Notes under the pieces: generated by a model | Databases searched by the model: none | What the model saw: the letters and a program-made list of their open reading frames with translations, nothing else | What the model was told of the DNA's origin: nothing | DNA from: an uncultured Armatimonadota bacterium | Lineage (GTDB): Bacteria > Armatimonadota > Fimbriimonadia > Fimbriimonadales > Fimbriimonadaceae | DNA: 32,609 bases | Reading direction: 5' to 3' | NCBI GenBank assembly: GCA_903833215.1 | Contig: CAILEM010000100.1 | Coordinates: 1 to 32,609, forward strand | Program-made: the position numbers and the translations under genes | Part shown: positions 26,287 through 32,468 of the stretch, piece by piece | Position numbering within the stretch: the stretch's first letter is position 1 | How the letters are laid out: every line of letters starts with the position of its first letter

Positions 26287-26960
26287 GTCTCCAACTCCTC
26301 TCGCAGGACGTACCCGAGGCCATAGACTGTATGGATCAGCTTGTTGTCGAACCCATCGTCGATCTTCTTTCTTAAGTTCTTGATGCAAACATCCACAGTG
26401 TTTGAGACGCTGATGTCGTCCGACCACACTCTTTCCTGGATTGCCTCTCGGGATAGGATCTGTCCCTCGTGACCCGCGAGTGCTTCAAGCAGGGTGTACT
26501 CCCGCCCGGTCAGTGGGATCTCACGCCTCGCCCTCGACGCGGTGCGCGCTTGGGTGTCGACGACTAGATCTGCGATCTCGATGAGGCTAGACTTAACGAC
26601 GTTTTCACGCCGAAGCAGGGCCCGCACGCGTGCCAGCAGTTCATCGAACGAAAACGGCTTGACCAGATAGTCGTCAGCGCCGGCCTCCAGCCCAGCAATC
26701 CGTTCAGGAATCGTATCTCGCGCTGTGACCATGAGGATTGGGAGGTTGTTTCGCGACCGTCGAAGCCTGCGACAGATCTCCATCCCATCCATCGACGGAA
26801 GCATCAAGTCAAGAATGATGAGCGCATAGGGAGTCGTCTCTGCCAATTTCAGGGCACGGTCGCCGTCGCGAACGACATGAGTCGTGTACCCCGCGTCATC
26901 CAACCCCTCTCGGACCGCCATGGCAATCTCCGCATCGTCTTCGACGATAAGAATCTTCAT
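26283..26960 (-). CDS. OmpR-family response regulator
   Basis: A 225-residue transcription factor. Receiver domain 1-120: acidic pair in VEDDAE (8-9), phospho-acceptor Asp in LIILDLMLPSMDG (about 51), Thr in MVTARD, Lys in LVKPFSFDELLAR. C-terminal winged helix 130-222 with IPLTGREYTLLEALAG, LSREAIQERVW, SVSNTVDVCIKNLRKKID and IHTVYGLGYVLRE. It heads the operon of kinase, small ORF, adaptor, pump and channel, and presumably activates it. The ATG at 26960 is clear, although no strong ribosome site precedes it. Its promoter must lie in the AT-rich DNA above 26961. Confidence 0.94.
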   Translation of the reverse strand: MKILIVEDDAEIAMAVREGLDDAGYTTHVVRDGDRALKLAETTPYALIILDLMLPSMDGMEICRRLRRSRNNLPILMVTARDTIPERIAGLEAGADDYLVKPFSFDELLARVRALLRRENVVKSSLIEIADLVVDTQARTASRARREIPLTGREYTLLEALAGHEGQILSREAIQERVWSDDISVSNTVDVCIKNLRKKIDDGFDNKLIHTVYGLGYVLREELET

Positions 26961-27316
26961 TGTTTACCGGCACGATATCCCACAAAGATGATGCAAATAT
27001 GAGTGAAAATCGTAGTTCAGAGGGATCAAACTTACGAGCAGTTGACAGCGATCTCCATTGATGTCCTAGTAAAAATAATAGTATTTCTAAAACCAAAAAT
27101 GCACAAACGTGCGCTAGATTGCTAGGCGCTGATAAGAATAGCCTCTACTTTGGGCCCTCGAGTCGATCTCAATACGAGTGACCCACTGCGCAGTATCAGG
27201 TTAGTTAGCGAACAATTTCGAACCTCAAGCTCCGTTTGGTCTCAATCATCGATGACTATGAAACTGCAACACAATCGAAGACGGTTTTGCTCCTCTGATA
27301 CTTTACGTTCAAAGGC
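26961..27316. other. Gene-free AT-rich gap upstream of the efflux operon
   Basis: About 356 bases without a convincing gene. The 150 bases next to the regulator are notably AT-rich and should contain its promoter on the minus strand, but no clean -35/-10 pair stands out. On the plus strand TTGACA occurs at about 27040 with poor spacing to any -10 box. Nothing else is supported. Confidence 0.4.
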
Positions 27317-27361
27317 TTGGCACCCCCGACATGAATCGAACATGCTACCCACTGCTTAGAA
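27317..27361 (-). repeat. 3' half of tRNA-Arg(TCT), probable attachment site
   Basis: Read on the minus strand: anticodon loop CTTCTAA (anticodon TCT), right anticodon stem GCAGT, variable loop GGGTA, T-arm GCATG-TTCGATT-CATGT with full pairing, acceptor strand CGGGGGT, discriminator G and encoded CCA. It parallels the 3' half of E. coli argU. The 5' half is missing: the bases beyond the anticodon loop do not pair and show no D-arm. A tRNA 3' half starting at the anticodon loop is exactly what tyrosine-integrase elements leave at their far end. By this geometry the element lies at higher coordinates. Confidence 0.7.
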
Positions 27362-27929
27362 GGGAAAAGAAATCAGGTTCAATTACCTGCCGCTGAGTGC
27401 ACTGCCGTACGTGGCCGTACCAGACTGTGCGTGGTGTAAGAGAGACTTAAGAGAGACCGTGGCAAACCCTGGAAATAAGGCATTCCACCTGGCATAAAAA
27501 AGTCGAACTCAAGATGTCGATTCCCGCGCCGGATTTGAACCACGAGCACAGTCTTAGTCAGTTCTAGTGCTGGAGCACACTTACCCCCACTTGTAGCTCC
27601 TGGCTAGACAGCAAGGCATCGAAGTCGACCGCGACCTGAACTCCGAGCCAGCATAAAAGGTTCTAGGATTTGACACTGGTCATCCGTGACGTCAGTTTAG
27701 TGAGGGTGCCGTACCATCGACTCAAAGACGATCTAGACTTCCTAATCGAATCAACGCACAGAACTCAAATCGATAAGCACAGTGCGAGTTCGGGAAAACT
27801 CCCTTGGCGCACTTCCACATTTACAGATGCATTTCTACAATTGTTGGCTTTCGGCTTTCCCTTCACTCCAAACCGATCTTTGTTACAGTCCCCCCCCCAA
27901 TGCAATATCAAGTAAAATAATTACTGATG
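27362..27929. other. Gap with tRNA-like fragment and C9 tract, no gene seen
   Basis: About 570 bases without a supportable gene. A minus-strand stretch at about 27525-27560 reads GGTTCAAATCCGGC then GCGGGAA, resembling a T-loop and acceptor strand, but its stems pair only partly. The repeat AGAGAGAC occurs twice near 27440-27460. A run of nine C lies at 27890-27898. An 81-codon open frame at 27670-27915 shows no coding character. Confidence 0.4.
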
Positions 27930-28565
27930 CTACTTCAGAAACAATTCAGCAGCATCTAGCGAGTGGATCTCGGTGAGAACGCCTGTCTTGGACAAAACGA
28001 ACAGAGACGGCGTGCCACGTACCCCTATAGCTTTCGCCAGTCTCACTTCTCGAAGCACCTGCGATTCAAACGTGGCAGCCTGAGGTAAGCCAACCAGTCT
28101 TTTCAGTCCCATTCGGGCCAGATCTGTGTTCAAAGAGCTAGTCGAAAGGGAAACTTTATCTGACATCAAGTGCTCAGCCATAGCTTCACCCTGACCGAAT
28201 CTTCGAGCAATAGAGAAGCAAACCGCTGCAGCAAAAGCGTCTGGATGAACCGGCAAAGGATAGTTTACGAGTACCCAACGGATTTCGGGGTGAATCCTTC
28301 GGAAATCCTTAGCGCTCGGCCACAGTTGCCTGCAGGGCGAACACTGGAAGTCAAGAAACTCAACGATTATCGGCTGTCCTGGTTTGTATCCAACCTCCCT
28401 TTCGACGGAAAGAGCAGCTTCATGAGATTTGATTTCCCCTGGAAGTTGAGATCGAAGAACAGCGAAGTTAATTGTACGCAAAATGACGCAGCCACCTGCT
28501 GCCAATATGACCCCAATCAAACAGCGTCTGAACAGTTTCAAATCGTCGATGCGGATTCTGAGCAT
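27930..28565 (-). CDS. Membrane-anchored DsbA-like thiol-disulfide oxidoreductase
   Basis: A 211-residue protein with an N-terminal anchor or signal (CLIGVILAAGGCVILRTINFAVL, 15-37) and an extracytoplasmic thioredoxin-fold domain. The active site is FLDFQCSPCRQLWP (Cys75 and Cys78), followed by a helical insertion with FAAAVCFSIARRFGQGEAMAEHLM and the cis-Pro loop GVRGTPSLFVL near 185. This layout matches DsbA/thioredoxin_4-type proteins that form or shuffle disulfides in exported proteins. It faces away from a secreted eight-cysteine protein, with 107 bases between start codons; a substrate relationship is an attractive inference. Stop is at 27930, next to the C9 tract. Whether it oxidises or reduces cannot be told. 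Confidence 0.82.
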   Translation of the reverse strand: MLRIRIDDLKLFRRCLIGVILAAGGCVILRTINFAVLRSQLPGEIKSHEAALSVEREVGYKPGQPIIVEFLDFQCSPCRQLWPSAKDFRRIHPEIRWVLVNYPLPVHPDAFAAAVCFSIARRFGQGEAMAEHLMSDKVSLSTSSLNTDLARMGLKRLVGLPQAATFESQVLREVRLAKAIGVRGTPSLFVLSKTGVLTEIHSLDAAELFLK

Positions 28566-28625
28566 GGCTTTAAAATAAACTTTTCGCTAGTTGAGGGTTT
28601 TTGCTAAATAAAATCGACAAATCCC

Positions 28626-28654
28626 TTGCTAAAATTCTGGCGATGTCATATTCT
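28626..28654 (+). promoter_or_regulatory. Candidate sigma-70-type promoter for the cysteine-rich protein
   Basis: TTGCTA (28626-28631) and TATTCT (28649-28654) are separated by 17 bases; each matches four of six consensus bases. Transcription would start about 12 bases before the ATG at 28673. The gap is strongly AT-rich. Confidence 0.4.
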
Positions 28655-28672
28655 ACTGATGAGTGTACTATT

Positions 28673-28993
28673 ATGAAACTAAAAGTTGTCTTATTTTGTG
28701 CTTCGATGGCGGGTTCAGTAATCTCTTTGGCAGGTAGTCTTGGACCTTGCGGTGATTGGGTAAGCGGATCGTACCATATTGAAACCTCGTGCCAAATCGC
28801 GGGAGTAAATGAGAATTGCAGTGGTGCCCCATTTGGATACAACTCTAACTTCGAAGTGCAGCGAGGCGATACTATCAACGGTTGGACCGGGGGCTACACA
28901 TACACTTGCACTGGCTGGTCTCGCGATGGAAACTGTTGCACGAATGTGCAGAATCCGCTGAATCCCTGTCCGAGAAGCACTTGCTCTCCGTAA
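28673..28993 (+). CDS. Secreted cysteine-rich small protein, unknown
   Basis: A 106-residue protein. The signal peptide (MKLKVVLFCASMAGSVISLAG) leaves a mature part of about 85 residues with eight cysteines (26, 40, 49, 79, 88, 89, 99, 104), an even number suited to four disulfides. It is rich in Gly, Asn, Ser and aromatic residues (GGYTYTCTGWSRDGNCCTN) and ends NPCPRSTCSP. No known toxin, bacteriocin or enzyme family is recognised. The frame extends to 28601, but only the ATG at 28673 gives a sensible signal peptide. It is transcribed away from the DsbA-like gene and directly precedes the prepilin-type gene (16 bases to that gene's GTG). Confidence 0.65.
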   Translation: MKLKVVLFCASMAGSVISLAGSLGPCGDWVSGSYHIETSCQIAGVNENCSGAPFGYNSNFEVQRGDTINGWTGGYTYTCTGWSRDGNCCTNVQNPLNPCPRSTCSP

Positions 28994-29009
28994 GGTATTG
29001 AGGCTAAAT

Positions 29010-29735
29010 GTGACCAAATATCTCTGCCAAAAGTGGACTCAGACAGGTCAATATTCTTGTCTTGTAGATTACGAACCACGGTTGCGTCGTCTAAACGGGT
29101 TTACGTTGGTAGAACTCTTGACCGTAATCGGGGTCCTAGGTGTGTTGGCTGCGATCATCTACCCTGCGTTCAGCGCAACGCGGGGCAAGGCCTACCAAAC
29201 TCAAGACGCTTCAAATCTCCGGTCCTTTGGTGTAGCCCGGGCTCTCTACGAGGAGGACCATGGGCCAATCATCGACACCGTAGTTCTAGTGACAAATAAA
29301 ATCGTCCCGTTGCAATGCGTAGTCAGCGCCAGCGATCCGACACTTGTAGGCTACGCTAACATATTCCGAAGAACAGATGGAAACCCAGGGCAAGTTACGG
29401 TTTACAAGGACTCGTATCTGCCGCTGTCGTCTGCGGGGTCTCCGTACGCGTCCCGCCTGATACTTTCCAGCAGCAATCCAGGTTGGCTTGTTGCCTTCTC
29501 AGGATCGCATGATTATCTGAATGGCACCTCACTCGGCTACGATGGCCCTGAGACACCGATACTGCAAGGAACATATCTAAGGCTGATGTTGGACACAAGC
29601 GTGGTTGTGCGGCATTGCCACGTTAGGCACCATTACCCAAGTCCTCAAATTGAAAATTTTCAAAACCCGTTGTGGTTTTTTACCGACGACGATGATGCTG
29701 CAGAGCCCGGTCATTTAGCCACCTCCGCTGAATGA
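29010..29735 (+). CDS. Prepilin-type protein with cysteine-containing C-terminal domain
   Basis: The segment RRLNGFTLVELLTVIGVLGVLAAI is a type IV pilin/pseudopilin N-terminus: Gly before the cleavage point, Phe at +1, Glu at +5, then the hydrophobic helix. After it come a short helix (NLRSFGVARALYEEDHG) and a 160-residue domain with GYANIFRR, YKDSYLPLS, GWLVAFSGS, GTYLRLMLDTSVVVRH and LWFFTDDDDAAEPG, typical of the small H-X9-DG-like pseudopilins of Armatimonadota. GTG 29010 (GAGG six bases before) would give a long 34-residue leader; TTG 29082 would give the usual short leader MRRLNG but has no ribosome site. Its domain is repeated in the gene at 30577. Confidence 0.72.
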   Translation: MTKYLCQKWTQTGQYSCLVDYEPRLRRLNGFTLVELLTVIGVLGVLAAIIYPAFSATRGKAYQTQDASNLRSFGVARALYEEDHGPIIDTVVLVTNKIVPLQCVVSASDPTLVGYANIFRRTDGNPGQVTVYKDSYLPLSSAGSPYASRLILSSSNPGWLVAFSGSHDYLNGTSLGYDGPETPILQGTYLRLMLDTSVVVRHCHVRHHYPSPQIENFQNPLWFFTDDDDAAEPGHLATSAE

Positions 29736-29754
29736 GACCTAGATTCCAAGGAAG

Positions 29755-30192
29755 ATGAAAACCATGGACGCCCCACTGGCAGTTAAAAAATCACTTATCA
29801 CACGGTATCCTTTGCTGATAGCTGGGCTGATCACAGGGCCGCTAGGAAGGCTTGCATCTTGTGGAGTTGGGTGTAGTTTAGGCTATCTGCACTCAAACGT
29901 CTTTCGCGCCACTTCGATTTTCGAATTTGGATACATATTCACTCTGTTCCTAGTGCCCTTTTCTAAGGAGGATACCCTGTCGCCGATCCGATTCATAGTA
30001 GGGTGCATACTGGGCAGCTATTTGATCGTTCTCACGGGAAATGTGCTGACACTGTTCGTAAGTGCAAGCCATGCTAACCTCTATCCCTATCGATTTTGGT
30101 ATGACCCGCTCCTGACTTCAATCACCTGTGGCACTAGTGCTGTTCTTTATTGCTCTGGTCGACAAGTCGCTCGCTCATTCCTACCAAAATGA
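29755..30192 (+). CDS. Small polytopic membrane protein, unknown (1)
   Basis: A 145-residue protein with three or four membrane segments (LLIAGLITGPLGRLASCGVGCSLG, IFEFGYIFTLFLVPF, FIVGCILGSYLIVLTGNVLTLFVSA, SITCGTSAVLYC) and a basic tail. Five cysteines lie in or near membrane segments, including CGVGC. No family is recognised. It starts 19 bases after the prepilin gene and its TGA overlaps the next ATG as ATGA, so it belongs to the same operon. The surrounding DNA is more AT-rich than the left part of the window. Confidence 0.6.
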   Translation: MKTMDAPLAVKKSLITRYPLLIAGLITGPLGRLASCGVGCSLGYLHSNVFRATSIFEFGYIFTLFLVPFSKEDTLSPIRFIVGCILGSYLIVLTGNVLTLFVSASHANLYPYRFWYDPLLTSITCGTSAVLYCSGRQVARSFLPK

Positions 30193-30587
30193 ACGCCAGA
30201 CTTCTATCTTTGTCTCTGCTGCTACAGATAGCGTTTAGTGTCGCTGCTTATGTTATATATAAGTCAAGCGGAGGTACTTTGCTAAGCGAGATTAGTTTCC
30301 TGCAGCCGAGTTGGCCGTCGCTGCTCGGAATTTGCTGTGTTGGCACTGTCACTTGCTTTATTGCTACAGAGAAGATTAGGTTTGGAGGTGCCGTGCTGTG
30401 GGCATGCGCTGCGGGAAGCGGTATTGCAGTGTCAAAGATTGTTACCATCCCGGCGCTCTACTCGACAATGCCTATAAGAAGCATTTTTACTGATCTTTTT
30501 CAACTTACAGTTCGCATCATTGCTTGTTGTATCGCTTTGTCCTTAATCGACAGAAATCCTGGTGGGGTAACAAGAAATGAATCCTAA
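30189..30587 (+). CDS. Small polytopic membrane protein, unknown (2)
   Basis: A 132-residue protein with about four membrane segments (LLSLSLLLQIAFSVAAYVIY, LLGICCVGTVTCFIA, VLWACAAGSGIAVSKIVTI, LTVRIIACCIALSLI). It has six cysteines, in the pairs CC, C and CC. It could be a distant relative of the preceding protein by size, cysteine content and helix number, though sequence similarity is not evident by eye. ATG 30189 overlaps the preceding stop (ATGA), and its own stop overlaps the next start by 11 bases. No function assigned. Confidence 0.58.
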   Translation: MNARLLSLSLLLQIAFSVAAYVIYKSSGGTLLSEISFLQPSWPSLLGICCVGTVTCFIATEKIRFGGAVLWACAAGSGIAVSKIVTIPALYSTMPIRSIFTDLFQLTVRIIACCIALSLIDRNPGGVTRNES

Positions 30588-31212
30588 TGTTGTTAGCCAA
30601 GACTCCCGGCTCGCAGCCGGTCTTGTGATGTTCGCAGGGGCTTTTATGGTATCAGCGGTGGTCAGAACGAACGATCAATTCGACCGCAACACGGATATGA
30701 ACAATCTTAAGCAGATCGGGCAGGCCCAGCAACTATATTCCGAGGAATGGGGTGACGTCTATGCTACGAGACCGCTGGTTCTCTCCGGTGCAATTTCTAG
30801 GCAGATGCTGGTCAGTCCGAGTGATCGGACAAAGCATGGTTATGCCAACCTCTTTCGATCAATGACCAAATCGCCGTTGGATCCGGAGGCCTATTATCGC
30901 GACTCGTACCTTCCGATTAGTGCCGTAATGAATCCGTTAGGCATCAGTAGAGTAACCTCGACCAAAGACGCAGGGTGGCTTGTCGCATTTTCAGGAAGTG
31001 AACCTGAGCAGGCAAAGACGCGCCAGCCGTGCTTCTCAGGTACATTCTTACGGCTCCTGAAGGACGGGGCCGTCGTTGTGAAGAAACACCACATTTCCTA
31101 TGACTTTCCCAATAAAACCTATGGACCGTTCCAAGAAGTGTCATGGTGGTTCACGGATGACTTCACTGTCGCTGTGCCCGGATTCAAGCCACCAGCAGAC
31201 TTCAAAAACTAA
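30577..31212 (+). CDS. Pseudopilin paralogue lacking the prepilin motif
   Basis: A 211-residue protein whose C-terminal 150 residues parallel the prepilin-type protein at 29010: NLKQIGQAQQLYSEEWG, GYANLFRS, YRDSYLPIS, GWLVAFSGS, GTFLRLLKDGAVVVKKHH and WWFTDDFTVAVPG occur in the same order. The N-terminus, however, is MNPNVVSQDSRLAAGLVMFAGAFMVSAVV, a plain signal anchor with no G-FTLVE cleavage site and no Glu at +5. So a prepilin peptidase should not process it. It may be fixed in the inner membrane as a partner or regulator of the pilin form. Start overlaps the previous gene by 11 bases. Confidence 0.68.
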   Translation: MNPNVVSQDSRLAAGLVMFAGAFMVSAVVRTNDQFDRNTDMNNLKQIGQAQQLYSEEWGDVYATRPLVLSGAISRQMLVSPSDRTKHGYANLFRSMTKSPLDPEAYYRDSYLPISAVMNPLGISRVTSTKDAGWLVAFSGSEPEQAKTRQPCFSGTFLRLLKDGAVVVKKHHISYDFPNKTYGPFQEVSWWFTDDFTVAVPGFKPPADFKN

Positions 31213-31253
31213 TGGGGCGCAAGCCATAAAGTTTTACTGCGCTGGCGATTTCT

Positions 31254-31365
31254 CTACTGTGTAGGCTCAGGAACGTGATACTCGCCAGTTGTGCCAGCAT
31301 CGGCATCGTCCATGACCGGGTTTCCGGTGGAAGGATACTCTTGTGGATAGACGTCGTTGTCATCG
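31254..31365 (-). other. Acidic C-terminal coding remnant or micro-ORF
   Basis: Minus strand, from just after an in-frame TAA to TAG at 31254: YPQEYPSTGNPVMDDADAGT, then TGEYHVPEPTQ. The composition looks protein-like (Asp, Glu, Pro, Gly, Thr) rather than random, but only an internal ATG is available. It may be the tail of a lost gene. Confidence 0.2.
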
Positions 31366-31439
31366 TTTAGTTAAAGCATCCGGACGATGCCGATTTGGTT
31401 GCTGTTTGCGCAGAAATGGTCACCACTGATTTGACCCTG

Positions 31440-31823
31440 CGCAGCCAATGGTCTAGAGCAGTGAAGCAAACCGGTGGTGCGGGAATGGAAGCCGATAGCG
31501 CCATTCCTGCACGTTTCGCAAAGCGAGGATTACACATAATGTCCGACTCGCAGGCCCAATTCGGTCCGAGTTTGCGGTGCGCCTTTCGCCCGTGCGATAG
31601 CGTCGTCGAACGGGTGGCAGAACAATGGAGCCAACAACTGATGAACGCTCCCAATACTCGCTTCAGGATCGCGGCTCTTCAATGCTCCGAAGACCAATTC
31701 GGACCGAACAGTTGCGCAAACGGAGAGTTCGTCTGGGTGATGTGATCGAAAACGTTCTAGGACAGGTGGAACTCGACCACGGAGGTAGGAGATGCAAAGG
31801 TTCGCATCAAGCTGATAGATCAC
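31440..31823 (-). pseudogene. VapC-type PIN-domain toxin, frameshifted
   Basis: GTG 31823 starts MIYQLDANLCISYLRG, the VapC opening with the first metal-binding Asp, followed by VCATVRSELVFGALKS with the conserved Glu and FCHPFDDAIARA near 75. After that the frame goes wrong. A shifted frame continues ANSDRIGPASRTLCVILALR, matching the IGPxDxxIAAxAL part of the family but without the catalytic Asp residues, and a further frame gives LDHWLR as in the usual end. The nuclease is therefore very probably dead. Its start overlaps the antitoxin stop by 17 bases. Confidence 0.65.
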
Positions 31824-32046
31824 CTAGCGGCTCTCGAACGTCGAATTCGCCTTGCGGATGGCGTACAAATGACTCGTCCGATATGGCTCCGAATGTCGCG
31901 GCGAAATACCCTTCGGGCCAGCTAGTGGCATTGGTGCTGGATGCGCTGATGACAACTTCGACGCGCTCGCCAATCCTAAAAGGCAGGTGGTCCAGATGCA
32001 GCATCCCGCCTAACTCAATCGTCGCTTCCGCTCGATACGCCTCCAC
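31807..32046 (-). CDS. VapB-like antitoxin
   Basis: A 79-residue protein from GTG 32046 (EAYRAEATIELGGMLHLDHL). The N-terminal beta-rich part (LPFRIGERVEVVIS) resembles an AbrB/SpoVT-like or related DNA-binding and dimerisation arm. The C-terminal half, WPEGYFAATFGAISDESFVR then HPQGEFDVREPL, is the toxin-neutralising tail seen next to PIN-domain toxins in cyanobacteria and other groups. It seems intact although its toxin is broken. The longer open frame up to 32142 adds residues foreign to the family. Confidence 0.65.
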   Translation of the reverse strand: MEAYRAEATIELGGMLHLDHLPFRIGERVEVVISASSTNATSWPEGYFAATFGAISDESFVRHPQGEFDVREPLGDLSA

Positions 32047-32177
32047 AACGACATTATACGACACGGTTGGCGCCGATTCCCGTAGAAGCAAGTGCGTACT
32101 TGAACGCACCGTGGGGAACCGAGTCACTGATCTCGCTGACAATACAGACCCGGCCCGCGGGGCTTGAGGAGGACAAA

Positions 32178-32447
32178 ATGGCTAAAGAAGTAAGCGCGAA
32201 AGATGCCGAGCGAATTGGACAGGCTCTTGGCATCTCTTGGAACCGTTTTGACGTTGAGCAGTTTCGCAGGGGCGTGAAGGTGGATTTTGAGCATGGCTCA
32301 CATGATCCACAAACTGACGTAACTCACGACGACGAGATGGTGACCGGCAAAATCGCTTGGGCCCATCTTAAAGAGTTTCCGGATTACTACACCCGTCTTG
32401 AGAAGATGGAAACTGAAGCCAAGGAGTTCTGGGGCAAGACACAGTGA
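32178..32447 (+). CDS. DUF5661 family protein
   Basis: An 89-residue cytoplasmic protein with an excellent ribosome site (TTGAGGAGGACAAAATG). It reads AERIGQALGISWNRFDVEQF, RRGVKVDFEHG, DVTHDDEMVTGKIAWAHLKE and FPDYYTRLEKME, the conserved course of the DUF5661 family as remembered: I-G..LG..W...D..QF..G...E.EHG, then TGKIA.AHL.E.PDYY..L..ME. Members are often found in phage and mobile DNA and have no known function. It lies between the VapBC remnant and the IS3-family end. Confidence 0.75.
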   Translation: MAKEVSAKDAERIGQALGISWNRFDVEQFRRGVKVDFEHGSHDPQTDVTHDDEMVTGKIAWAHLKEFPDYYTRLEKMETEAKEFWGKTQ

Positions 32448-32468
32448 GGATCGCGGAAGGGACAGGAG

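Noticed and set aside
27670-27915. 81-codon plus-strand frame in the gap after the tRNA fragment
   Set aside because: No ribosome site, no family features, and it runs across the C9 tract.
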